64,000 nucleotides of DNA from assembly GCF_017316025.1 (NCBI RefSeq), contig NZ_JAFLVT010000007.1:51626-115625 (forward strand), in the 5' to 3' direction. Of the stretch, positions 31,145 through 39,442 are shown in pieces (the first letter of the stretch is position 1; each line of letters begins with the position of its first letter). This DNA comes from Candidatus Enterococcus myersii (GTDB lineage: Bacteria; Bacillota; Bacilli; Lactobacillales; Enterococcaceae). A model generated the notes under the pieces. That model worked only from the letters and a program-made list of their open reading frames with translations, ran no database searches and was not told the DNA's origin. The position numbers and the translations under genes are program-made.

Positions 31145-32251
31145 ATGAATTTAGCAAAAATTGAAGAGTTAAAGACTTGGTTAAAATCTCACGATATTCC
31201 TTTGGCCTATATTTCCAATCCAGATCACATTGCCTATTATTCCGGTTATAAAAGTGATCCCCATGAACGTGTTTTGGCGCTGTTTATTTCGGCTACTGCC
31301 GATCCATTTTTATTTACCCCAGCTTTAGAGGTTGAAACAGCCAAAAACAGCAGCTGGCAATTTGATGTTTTAGGTTATGCGGATAATGAAAACCCTTGGC
31401 AATTAATTGTAGCCGCTATTAAAGCACGTTTTGATGAACCAAAAAAAATGGCTATTGAAAAGAATCATTTAACCGTTGATCGGCTTGAGATACTCCGATC
31501 TCTTTTACTCCACACTGATTTTAATTTTGATTTAACCTCTGTCATTCAACAAAGTCAATTACGTAAGACAGCTAGTGAAATTAAACTGTTAGAAGAAGCT
31601 GGTGACTGGGCAGATGAAGCATTTAAAATCGGTTTTGCCGCTATCAAAGCAGGTGCATCTGAAGCAGAAATTACCGCAGAAATTGAATATCAATTAAAAC
31701 GACGTGGCGTTAGCCAAATGAGCTTTGACACCATCGTTTTGGCTGGTGATAATGCTGCAAATCCCCATGGTACCCCTGGAGCGCGTAAAATTGTTCCAAA
31801 TGAGTTAGTTCTTTTTGATTTAGGTGTTATCTGGAAAGGCTATTGCAGTGATGCAACGCGCACTGTTGCATTTCAAAAACCCACAGCGTTACAAGAAAAA
31901 ATTTACCAAATTGTCTTAGAAGCGCAATTAGCCGCACAAGATTTTGTTCGCCCCGGTGTGACTGCGGCTCAAATTGATAAAGTTGCCCGCGATGTAATTG
32001 AAAAAGCCGGTTATGGAAAATATTTCAACCACCGTCTGGGACATGGCATCGGCACTACTGTCCATGAATTCCCATCCCTTGTTGAAGGTAACGATTTAGT
32101 GATTGAAGAAGGAATGTGCTTTTCAATTGAACCTGGTATTTATTTACCAGGTGAAGTTGGTGTACGTATTGAAGATTGCATCCACGTGACCCAAAAAGGA
32201 TGTGCAGCCTTTACCAAAACACCAAAAGAATTGCAAATCATCACAAAATAA
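31145..32251 (+). CDS. pepQ: Xaa-Pro dipeptidase (M24 family)
   Basis: A 368-residue cytoplasmic metallopeptidase cleaving X-Pro dipeptides. It has an N-terminal creatinase-like domain (AYISNPDHIAYYSGYKSDP) and the pita-bread catalytic domain with metal ligands in LFDLGVIWKGYCSDATRT, GHGIGTTVHEFP, SIEPGIYLPG and GVRIEDCIHV. The ATG at 31145 follows GAAGG; a longer frame from 31118 lacks a binding site. Divergent from ccpA, the usual arrangement in lactic bacteria, where CcpA often affects it. Confidence 0.93.
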   Translation: MNLAKIEELKTWLKSHDIPLAYISNPDHIAYYSGYKSDPHERVLALFISATADPFLFTPALEVETAKNSSWQFDVLGYADNENPWQLIVAAIKARFDEPKKMAIEKNHLTVDRLEILRSLLLHTDFNFDLTSVIQQSQLRKTASEIKLLEEAGDWADEAFKIGFAAIKAGASEAEITAEIEYQLKRRGVSQMSFDTIVLAGDNAANPHGTPGARKIVPNELVLFDLGVIWKGYCSDATRTVAFQKPTALQEKIYQIVLEAQLAAQDFVRPGVTAAQIDKVARDVIEKAGYGKYFNHRLGHGIGTTVHEFPSLVEGNDLVIEEGMCFSIEPGIYLPGEVGVRIEDCIHVTQKGCAAFTKTPKELQIITK

Positions 32252-32314
32252 TTTTTTAATTGCCCTTTTATCGAACTATCGAAGCTAAAACTGGTATCTT
32301 TTATTGCAAATAAG

Positions 32315-32378
32315 AAACTGGATAATTTCAAAAATAGCTACTGCTGTTGTGGAATTATCCAGTTTATTTTATTTTTAG
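32315..32378 (+). terminator. Terminator of pepQ
   Basis: AAACTGGATAATT / AATTATCCAGTTT, 13-bp stem with a 25-nt loop and a long T-rich tail. The remaining stretch to 32494 contains two short hairpins (32432-32451 and 32452-32467) of unknown role. Confidence 0.8.
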
Positions 32379-32493
32379 TGTCACTTATTGATTTAAAGAG
32401 AATAATCTGTTTTACGCATAATTTATTTTTAACTGGAAATTTAAGTCCAGTAGGCGAGTAGATGCCTTTTAGCTTACATTTGTTTGATACATT

Positions 32494-32530
32494 AAAAACA
32501 CCTCTGCTAATTATTTGGCAGAGGTGCTTC
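32494..32530 (-). terminator. Terminator of the ytxH-like operon
   Basis: CACCTCTGC / GCAGAGGTG stem with flanking A and T runs, beginning just past the stop codon at 32535. Confidence 0.85.
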
Positions 32531-32534
32531 TTTA

Positions 32535-33212
32535 TTATTCAGGATTATTTTCTTCCACTTTTTCTTTTAATTCTTTTTCAGCCGCTTTAAAATCTTGTGC
32601 TGCCATGTTGGTTTCTTCAGCCGTCGCATCTTTTGTTTTGTCAGCAGCATCTTTGGCTGCTACACTTGCTTCTTTTGCAGCCGCTTTTGTATTTTCTTTT
32701 AAGGATTCTGCCACCGGTTTGGCTTCTGATATGCCTTCTTCAACTGTTTCTTGCATATCTTTGGCACCCTTTGTTGCATCAATGATAATGTCTTGCATAT
32801 CATCTTTTTTCTCTTCTGCGATGTCTTGACCTTGTTCTTTTACTTCTGCAGCTGATTTTTTAAATTTTTCAGACAGATCTCCGGTTTGTTTTTTCAAATT
32901 GGCAATCAAGTCTGCTGATGAGTCTTGTAAATCCTCCAAAGAATCACTTGTTTTATTTTTCAAGCTATCTGCTGTTTCTTCTGCTTGTTGTGATAATTTG
33001 GCCGCCTTATCTTTGGCAATCTCCGTTAAATCTTGGCTTTTTTCTTTTGCCATATCTGCATAATCGCTAGCAAAGTCCAATAAATCATCAGTATGTGCTG
33101 CTATTTTTTTACGTAATTCTTGACCAGATTCTGGTGCCAGCAGCATCACCGCTGCTGCAGCTGCCGCACCACCTACTACTGCGCCTAATAAAAATCCACT
33201 TGTTTTTCCCAT
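32535..33212 (-). CDS. YtxH-domain, LEA-like helical membrane protein
   Basis: A 225-residue protein: N-terminal glycine/alanine-rich membrane helix (SGFLLGAVVGGAAAAAAVML) and the YtxH signature LAPESGQELRKKI, then 180 residues of Lys/Glu/Ala-rich helix with repeated AKDKAAK/AEET segments predicted to be amphipathic coil. This architecture is that of YtxH-family general stress proteins, longer than the 150-residue B. subtilis form. It is 24 nt downstream of the DUF948 gene, a pairing that recurs in Firmicutes. No biochemical activity is known. Confidence 0.82.
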   Translation of the reverse strand: MGKTSGFLLGAVVGGAAAAAAVMLLAPESGQELRKKIAAHTDDLLDFASDYADMAKEKSQDLTEIAKDKAAKLSQQAEETADSLKNKTSDSLEDLQDSSADLIANLKKQTGDLSEKFKKSAAEVKEQGQDIAEEKKDDMQDIIIDATKGAKDMQETVEEGISEAKPVAESLKENTKAAAKEASVAAKDAADKTKDATAEETNMAAQDFKAAEKELKEKVEENNPE

Positions 33213-33236
33213 TTGAATCCCTCCATTTATTTTTAT

Positions 33237-33671
33237 CTATTCGCTTTTTGAGTTTGCGCGTTGTTTATTGAAAAATTTTAATGCTGTTTGACCAACTTTT
33301 CCTGCTACTGTTGCTTGAGCAGTCGTTTTACCCACCGCACCTAGTTTGGCTACGGCATTTTTACCAGAGCGATTTAAATCTGAAATACTTTCACTTAAAT
33401 CAGCAACTGCTGTAAATAACGGGTCAATGGTAGCAACTTTTCCATTGACATCATTAAGTAAAGTATTGGTTTTAACCAATAACCCTTCTACCTCACTAGT
33501 TAAAACATCCACATCTTTGGTAACAACACGAATTGTTTTGTTTGCTTCCTCCACAGTTGTACTGACGCTTGCTACTGTTTTTTGCACTTGGGCTAGTAAA
33601 CGAATAACAAATACCACTAAAACAGCAAAGGCAATCGCTGCAATTAATGCTGCAATTTCTCCTCCACTCAT
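33237..33671 (-). CDS. DUF948 membrane protein
   Basis: A 144-residue protein with one N-terminal membrane helix (IAALIAAIAFAVLVVFVIRLL) followed by a DUF948 region of heptad-like helices (TVEEANKTIRVVTKDVDVLT). A longer frame reaches 33749, but AAAGGAG sits 9 nt before the ATG at 33671, so this start is chosen. It is the first gene of a pair with the YtxH-like protein. Such pairs are usually called general-stress related; function is unproven. Confidence 0.82.
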   Translation of the reverse strand: MSGGEIAALIAAIAFAVLVVFVIRLLAQVQKTVASVSTTVEEANKTIRVVTKDVDVLTSEVEGLLVKTNTLLNDVNGKVATIDPLFTAVADLSESISDLNRSGKNAVAKLGAVGKTTAQATVAGKVGQTALKFFNKQRANSKSE

Positions 33672-33815
33672 GCCAAAACTCCTTTCCAACACTGAAATTT
33701 TTTTAAATTCCGTCATACTAAGCATATCACGAGGTAACTTTTGAAACAAATAAAAAGAACAAATGAATTTTTCTATTTTCCTATTGCAATCTATTTGTAA
33801 GCCGCTTCCAAAAAC

Positions 33816-33854
33816 AAAAAACCTACGTAAGAAAAAATCTTACGCAAGTTTTTC
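33816..33854 (-). terminator. Terminator of the hprK-lgt-gpsA-galU unit
   Basis: GTAAGA / TCTTAC core extended by AAAACCTACG and CGCAAGTTTTT with one mismatch, with T-run on the minus strand. Confidence 0.75.
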
Positions 33855-33861
33855 TGTTCGC

Positions 33862-34752
33862 TTATTTTGTTTTTGTATCTTTTTTAAATTCATCAGCTAA
33901 TTCTAAAATATAATCTTTTAAGCCATCTTTAACTTCAGGATGTTTCAAGCCATAGTCAATGCTTGTTTTCATAAAACCTAATTTATCGCCAACATCATAA
34001 CGTTGGCCCTTAAATTCCCGAGCAAAGACCCGTTGTGTTTTATTTAATTCATCAATGGCATCGGTTAATTGGATTTCGTTACCTGCACCGGGTTTTTGTA
34101 CTTCCAAAACATTAAAAATCTCTGGTGTTAGTAAATAACGACCAATAATCGCTAAATCACTTGGCGCTTTTTCTGGCGCTGGCTTTTCTACAAAGTTTTT
34201 AACGTTGTACAAACCAGGCTGAACTTGTTCACCCGGGTTGATAATACCATATTTAGATGTATCTTCATGTGGTACTTTCATAACTGCAATTGTAGAAGCA
34301 TGGGTTTTTTCGTAATCGTTGATGAGTTGTTTTGTTAGCGGCACCTTGTCTTCCATCAAGTCATCGCCTAGCATAACAACAAATGGTTCATTACCAACAA
34401 AGGCTTTAGCTTGTAAAACGGCGTGTCCCAAGCCTTTTGGATGTGATTGCCGAATAAAATGTAAATTAACGTCTGTGGTTTCTTCCACCAATTTTAATAA
34501 TTCTGTCTTACCTTTTTCTTTTAAATTGGTTTCTAGTTCAATATTCGCATCAAAATGATCTTCAATAGGACGTTTTGCTTTACCGGTCACAATTAAGATA
34601 TCTTCAATTCCTGATTTTAGCGCTTCTTCAACGATAAATTGGATTGTTGGCTTGTCCACAATCGGCAACATTTCTTTTGCCATCGCTTTTGTTGCCGGTA
34701 AAAACCGGGTACCAAGTCCAGCAGCGGGAATAACAGCTTTTTTAACTTGCAT
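33862..34752 (-). CDS. galU: UTP-glucose-1-phosphate uridylyltransferase
   Basis: A 296-residue nucleotidyltransferase making UDP-glucose from UTP and glucose 1-phosphate. The nucleotide-binding start [36 protein letters not shown], the metal Asp in VMLGDDLM, and the sugar-site [11 protein letters not shown] are all present. UDP-glucose supplies glycolipid anchors of lipoteichoic acid and wall polysaccharides. Last gene of hprK-lgt-gpsA-galU; its substrate comes from PgcA (8387-10114). Confidence 0.95.
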   Translation of the reverse strand: MQVKKAVIPAAGLGTRFLPATKAMAKEMLPIVDKPTIQFIVEEALKSGIEDILIVTGKAKRPIEDHFDANIELETNLKEKGKTELLKLVEETTDVNLHFIRQSHPKGLGHAVLQAKAFVGNEPFVVMLGDDLMEDKVPLTKQLINDYEKTHASTIAVMKVPHEDTSKYGIINPGEQVQPGLYNVKNFVEKPAPEKAPSDLAIIGRYLLTPEIFNVLEVQKPGAGNEIQLTDAIDELNKTQRVFAREFKGQRYDVGDKLGFMKTSIDYGLKHPEVKDGLKDYILELADEFKKDTKTK

Positions 34753-34772
34753 TTTCCAAGGCTCCTCAATTT

Positions 34773-35792
34773 TTATTTTAAAGTAAACTCGTTTTCTTTG
34801 CGACCATCCCGCAACATGATGTCCCGAGCAGCATCTTTAATTGGTTTATTATCATATAAAACACTATAGATAGTTTCTGTAATTGGCATTTCAATTTTTA
34901 ACGTTTGAGCCAATTCCATTGCGGCTTTCGTTGTGGCAACACCTTCAACAATCATGCCCATATTGTCTAAAACTTCATCTAGTGAATGACCCTTACCTAA
35001 TAAATTACCCGCACGCCAGTTACGGGAGTGAACACTTGTACAGGTTACAATTAAATCACCTACACCACTTAAACCGATGAAAGTTAAAGGATTAGCTCCC
35101 ATTGCGACTCCTAATCGACTAATTTCAGCTAAACCGCGGGTCATAATTGCAGCTTTTGCATCATCACCATAGCCTAGACCATGAATTGCGCCAGCTCCAA
35201 TGGCAATAATATTTTTCAACGCAGCTCCAGTTTCTACCCCAATAACATCATCATTGGTATAAATTCTAAAATAATCATTCATAAATAAATCCTGAACATA
35301 TTGTGCTGCTGCTTGATCCACACTAGCAGCCGTAATTGTTGTAATATCGTGACGCACCACTTCTTCAGCGTGACTTGGGCCAGATAAAACGACAACTGCT
35401 TTGCGATTTTCAGCAGGAATTTCTTCGGTTAAAATTTCAGAAATACGCTTGTGACTTTCTTGTTCTAAACCTTTAGAAGCGTGAATAATGACAGGTTGAT
35501 GTTTTACATTTTTAGCAAACTCTTTTGCAACAATTCGCATTGCTTTGGTTGGTACGACAAAAAGGGCTGCGTCACAGTTGTCTATTGCTTCATTAATATC
35601 TTTTACTGCGACAATATTTTCCGGTAACTTCACATCAGGCAAATAATGACGATTGGTGTGATAAGTGTTAATCTCATCAATTTGTGCCGGATTGTTCCCC
35701 CAAATTCTTACTTCGTGACCATTTTCAGATAAAACTTGCGCTAACGCCGTTCCCCATGAACCCGGTCCTAAGACAGCAATTTTTTGTTTCAA
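34773..35792 (-). CDS. gpsA: Glycerol-3-phosphate dehydrogenase [NAD(P)+]
   Basis: A 339-residue dehydrogenase producing sn-glycerol 3-phosphate for phospholipids and teichoic acids. The dinucleotide motif [13 protein letters not shown] is at residues 9-21; [25 protein letters not shown] (catalytic Lys) and the [12 protein letters not shown] segment are conserved. Translation probably starts at a TTG at 35792 (AAGGAGG 7 nt before); an ATG in frame at 35837 lacks a binding site. The order lgt-gpsA-galU groups envelope-lipid genes. Confidence 0.94.
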   Translation of the reverse strand: MKQKIAVLGPGSWGTALAQVLSENGHEVRIWGNNPAQIDEINTYHTNRHYLPDVKLPENIVAVKDINEAIDNCDAALFVVPTKAMRIVAKEFAKNVKHQPVIIHASKGLEQESHKRISEILTEEIPAENRKAVVVLSGPSHAEEVVRHDITTITAASVDQAAAQYVQDLFMNDYFRIYTNDDVIGVETGAALKNIIAIGAGAIHGLGYGDDAKAAIMTRGLAEISRLGVAMGANPLTFIGLSGVGDLIVTCTSVHSRNWRAGNLLGKGHSLDEVLDNMGMIVEGVATTKAAMELAQTLKIEMPITETIYSVLYDNKPIKDAARDIMLRDGRKENEFTLK

Positions 35793-35911
35793 AATAAACC
35801 CTCCTTGATTGTAAAGTTCTCTATAACAAAACGTCATAAAAAACTATTTTTCCATAATGGAAAGGTACTGCACAAACTTCATTTTAGCACAATTTGACTA
35901 ACAGCTGTTAG

Positions 35912-36742
35912 TTAAATTAAAAAGCGATTACTGCCGTGACTGCGGTCATAATCTTTTAACTTTTGGTTATTTTTACGCCGATAAATTAAAATCCCCCAGG
36001 CACCAAAGAACAAGATAAAGGATAACGCCTGCGAAATGCGAATCGAACCAAATAGATAAAGACTATCACTGCGCATGCCTTCAATAAAGAAACGGCCTAA
36101 ACTATACCAGATGATATAACTTAAGAAAACTTCGCCTTCTTTAAAGACATTTTTATTTCTTAAAATAATTAAGATTAAAAAGCCCAATACATTCCAAACA
36201 GATTCATATAAAAAGGTTGGTTGTCGGAAATGGCCTTCAATGTACATGTTATCAATAATAAATTGTGGCAAATGTAAATTTTGCAAAAAATCTTTAGTAG
36301 TAATAGCACCATATGCTTCATGGTTCATGAAGTTTCCCCAACGGCCAATGCCTTGCGCTAAGATAATACTTGGTGCTGCAATATCTAAAAATTTCCAAAT
36401 TGGAATAAAGTGATGCCGACAAAAAATAACCAGCCAAATCCCACCAGCGATTAAGCCGCCATATATTGCAAGTCCACCAGAACGCACGTTAAAAATTTGC
36501 AGGGGATCGTTTAAATAAGTCGGCAAATCAAACAATACATAGTAAAGTCTGGCACCAATTAATGCAACGGGCAACCCAACTAACATGAAATCTGTCACGT
36601 CATCAGCCTTTAAACCGACCCGGACAGCTTCTCGTGAACTTAAAAACATCGCAATAATGACGCCAGTAACAATAATAATGGCATACCAATAAATGGCTAT
36701 CCCAAAAAATTCAAAAGCGACGCGATCAACTACTGCTAACAT
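35912..36742 (-). CDS. lgt: Prolipoprotein diacylglyceryl transferase
   Basis: A 276-residue integral membrane enzyme that attaches diacylglycerol from phosphatidylglycerol to lipobox cysteines of prelipoproteins such as PstS here. About seven membrane helices; the family motifs RSGGLAIYGGLI and GRWGNFMNHEAYG are present. A TTG at 36760 is in frame, but the AGGAG lies after it, so the ATG at 36742 (MLAVVDRVAFEFFG) is chosen. Lies between hprK and gpsA. Confidence 0.94.
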   Translation of the reverse strand: MLAVVDRVAFEFFGIAIYWYAIIIVTGVIIAMFLSSREAVRVGLKADDVTDFMLVGLPVALIGARLYYVLFDLPTYLNDPLQIFNVRSGGLAIYGGLIAGGIWLVIFCRHHFIPIWKFLDIAAPSIILAQGIGRWGNFMNHEAYGAITTKDFLQNLHLPQFIIDNMYIEGHFRQPTFLYESVWNVLGFLILIILRNKNVFKEGEVFLSYIIWYSLGRFFIEGMRSDSLYLFGSIRISQALSFILFFGAWGILIYRRKNNQKLKDYDRSHGSNRFLI

Positions 36743-36803
36743 GAAAAAACTCCTATTCAATTAAATTATTACTACTGTAAACGACTTGTTTTTCCCAGTC
36801 TCA

Positions 36804-37739
36804 TTAACTATCAGAATTTTCTTCAATCAGCTGACTTAAGCGTTGTTCAAAAGTTTTCGTTGCATCATACCCCATCGCCTTCGCCCGAAAATTCATCGCT
36901 GCAACTTCTACAATAATCGCCACATTTCGTCCTGTTTTTACTGGGATTTTAATTTGAGGTACATCTACTTCAGCAATTTGAATAGTTGTAGATGCTGAAC
37001 CAAGGCGATCATAAGTTTTTTCTTTTGACCAACCTTCTAAATAAACAGCCAATTGTACTTGCATACTTCCGCGAACCGCACTCGCACCGAATAAATTCAT
37101 GACATCGATAATCCCAATGCCGCGAATTTCAATTAAATGTTGTAAAATTCTTGGTGGTTCTCCCACAAGGGTCAATTCATCTTGCTGATAAACATCAACG
37201 CGATCATCTGCGATTAGCCGATGTCCTCTTTTAATTAATTCTAATGCGGTTTCACTTTTCCCGATACCACTATCACCTTGAATTAAAACACCTAAACCAT
37301 AAACATCGACTAATACACCATGGACACTAGTTCGCGGGGCTAATAGACTACTTAAGTAGGTCGACATTTCGCCTAGAAGTCGGGATGTTGAAATTGGTGA
37401 ACGTAAAATCGCAATATCAAATTCTTCACAGGCATCAGTCATTTCTTTTGGTATTGGCAATCCCCTTGAAACGATAAAAGCTGGTGTTTCTTCATTACAC
37501 ATGCGACGTAATACCATTAAACGTTCTTCTGGCATCATCCGCTCTGCAAAAGTAATTTCCTTACTTCCAAATAATTGCAACCGATCATAAGAATAATAAT
37601 TAAAATAGCCCGTTAATTCTAAACCGGGGCGTGATATATCAGCAGTTTTAATTAATCGATTTAACGCTTTTTCCGAACCTGTCACTACTTCCAAATTTAA
37701 TTTTTCAACCATTTGGATGACTTTGACAACTTCTGCCAT
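36804..37739 (-). CDS. hprK: HPr kinase/phosphorylase
   Basis: A 311-residue bifunctional enzyme that phosphorylates HPr on Ser46 at high fructose bisphosphate and ATP and reverses it with phosphate. P-loop GDSGIGKS is at residues 155-162, catalytic His140 in SVHGV, and the C-terminal HprK signature includes [16 protein letters not shown]. HPr-Ser-P is the corepressor of CcpA, encoded 6 kb away. First gene of hprK-lgt-gpsA-galU, as in other Firmicutes. Confidence 0.96.
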   Translation of the reverse strand: MAEVVKVIQMVEKLNLEVVTGSEKALNRLIKTADISRPGLELTGYFNYYSYDRLQLFGSKEITFAERMMPEERLMVLRRMCNEETPAFIVSRGLPIPKEMTDACEEFDIAILRSPISTSRLLGEMSTYLSSLLAPRTSVHGVLVDVYGLGVLIQGDSGIGKSETALELIKRGHRLIADDRVDVYQQDELTLVGEPPRILQHLIEIRGIGIIDVMNLFGASAVRGSMQVQLAVYLEGWSKEKTYDRLGSASTTIQIAEVDVPQIKIPVKTGRNVAIIVEVAAMNFRAKAMGYDATKTFEQRLSQLIEENSDS

Positions 37740-37813
37740 ATAATTCCCTCATTTCTAAAAGTATAATCTGCCTCATTTTACCATTGTATCCCTAAAGTTA
37801 CTAGGATAGGCGC

Positions 37814-37903
37814 ACGAAAAAAACAGTGACAAGTCGATTTTTACTTCTATTATAAAGTCTAAAAAAAAGACGACTTTGTAATAGATAATCTAACTTGCCA
37901 CTG
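37814..37903 (-). terminator. Terminator of citZ, unusually long hairpin
   Basis: CAGTG-CAAGT at one end pairs with ACTTG-CACTG at the other, and CTATTATAAAGTC pairs with GACTTTGTAATAG near the loop, giving a stem-loop of about 80 nt with a few mismatches; seven T follow on the minus strand. Confidence 0.75.
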
Positions 37904-37912
37904 CTTACTTTT

Positions 37913-39280
37913 TTACTCTCGGTTAAAAAGAGGCGTATAATTTTTGTCTTCGGTAATTTCCATATAAGCCGGACGCATAATTTTACTCGAATTAATCAAC
38001 TCTTCTAGACGGTGAGCTGACCAACCTACAATTCTGGCAACTGCAAACATCGGGGTGTACAATTCTTTTGGTAGCCCCAACATGTTGTAGACAAACCCAC
38101 TAAAGAAATCAATATTGGCACTCACGCCTTTATATATTTTTCGCTTTTTAGCGATAACTTCTGGTGCTAGCCGCTCCACTAGTGCATACAAATCAAATTC
38201 TGCTTTTTCTTCTGGCCCTTTTTCTTCGGCTAGCTTTTCTACATATCCTTTAAAAATGGAAGCACGGGGATCATTGTCACCATACACCGCATGACCAAAG
38301 CCATAAATTAATCCTTTTTGATCAAAGGCTTCTTTTTCTATAACAGCTTCTAAATAAGCTTTTACACAAGCTTCGTTTGTTAAATCTGCAACATTTGCTT
38401 TTAAGTCTTCCATCATGTTGGTAACTTTAATATTCGCACCGCCATGTTTTGGTCCTTTTAACGAACCAAGCGCAGCTGCAATCGTGGAATACGTATCGGT
38501 CCCACTAGAAGTCACGACCCTTGTGGTGAAAGTCGAATTGTTCCCGCCACCATGTTCCATGTGTAAAACTAAAGACATATCTAAAGTCTGAGCTTCTTGC
38601 TTGGTGTACTTTTTATTTGGTCGCAGCATCGTTAAAATCGTTTCTGCTGTACTTAAATTAGCCGCAGGACGATGAATGTACATGCTTTCTCCCAGAGTAT
38701 AATGATTATAGGCGTGGTAGGCATAAACGGCTAACAATGGAAAGACACTGATTAACATAATACTTTGTTTTAAAACATTTTCTATCGAGGTATCATCTGG
38801 CTGTTCATCATAACACGCTAAGGTCAAAATACTGCGGGATAAGTTGTTCATCAAATCACATGATGGCGCTTTCATCACCACGTCACGGACAAAATTTGTT
38901 GGCAATGTACGTTTATCTGCAAGCAATTGTTGAAATTCTGCTAATTCTTGTTCATTTGGCAGCGTTCCAAATAATAATAAGTATGTCACTTCTTCAAAAC
39001 CAAAGCGACCTTCTGAAACAAAACCTGACACGAGCTGATTAATATCAATTCCCCGATAGCGTAATTCACCAATACCAGGAACTATTTTACCAGCGACTTT
39101 TTTTTCTGGATAAATCGTAGAGACTGTTGTTAAACCAGCTAAGACACCTTTTCCATCGACATCTCGCAACCCGATTTTAACGTTATATTTAGAATAATTA
39201 TACATATCGATTTTATAAATATCCTGACATTGCTTTGCTAACTTTTGGTAATCGTCATTTTTAAAATCCTCTTTTTCCAT
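37913..39280 (-). CDS. citZ: Citrate synthase
   Basis: A 455-residue citrate synthase condensing acetyl-CoA and oxaloacetate. Active-site segments are HMEHGGGNNSTFTTRVV, GPKHGGANIKV, GFGHAVYGDNDPRA and the catalytic Asp in DFFSGFVYNMLG. It carries an N-terminal extension relative to the 370-residue B. subtilis enzyme, as in Lactococcus. The ATG at 39280 follows AGGATGTGAT by 7 nt, a near-complete anti-SD match; in-frame GTG/ATG codons up to 39292 lie within that site. It diverges from acnA-icd instead of being co-directional. Confidence 0.92.
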   Translation of the reverse strand: MEKEDFKNDDYQKLAKQCQDIYKIDMYNYSKYNVKIGLRDVDGKGVLAGLTTVSTIYPEKKVAGKIVPGIGELRYRGIDINQLVSGFVSEGRFGFEEVTYLLLFGTLPNEQELAEFQQLLADKRTLPTNFVRDVVMKAPSCDLMNNLSRSILTLACYDEQPDDTSIENVLKQSIMLISVFPLLAVYAYHAYNHYTLGESMYIHRPAANLSTAETILTMLRPNKKYTKQEAQTLDMSLVLHMEHGGGNNSTFTTRVVTSSGTDTYSTIAAALGSLKGPKHGGANIKVTNMMEDLKANVADLTNEACVKAYLEAVIEKEAFDQKGLIYGFGHAVYGDNDPRASIFKGYVEKLAEEKGPEEKAEFDLYALVERLAPEVIAKKRKIYKGVSANIDFFSGFVYNMLGLPKELYTPMFAVARIVGWSAHRLEELINSSKIMRPAYMEITEDKNYTPLFNRE

Positions 39281-39340
39281 AAATAACATCACATCCTATA
39301 AAATTTATTGCGATTATTCGCTAAAAAATCGTTAAAAATG

Positions 39341-39358
39341 ATTATAACACGCTTTTAT
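39341..39358 (-). promoter_or_regulatory. citZ -10 region with overlapping cre-like site
   Basis: Minus-strand TATAAT (39341-39346) has no clear -35. A cre-like ATAAAAGCGTGTTAT (39344-39358; about 12 of 15 consensus positions) overlaps it, which would let CcpA repress citrate synthase. Confidence 0.4.
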
Positions 39359-39383
39359 TGAAAAAAACATAAATAATTTTATA

Positions 39384-39412
39384 TTTACTTTCTTTTCATA
39401 AAAACGTATAAT
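39384..39412 (+). promoter_or_regulatory. Promoter of acnA-icd
   Basis: TTTACT (39384-39389), 17-bp spacer, TATAAT (39407-39412), 30 nt before the acnA ATG. Confidence 0.65.
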
Positions 39413-39442
39413 TATGCTAATTATCGTGAATGGGGTGTTTTT

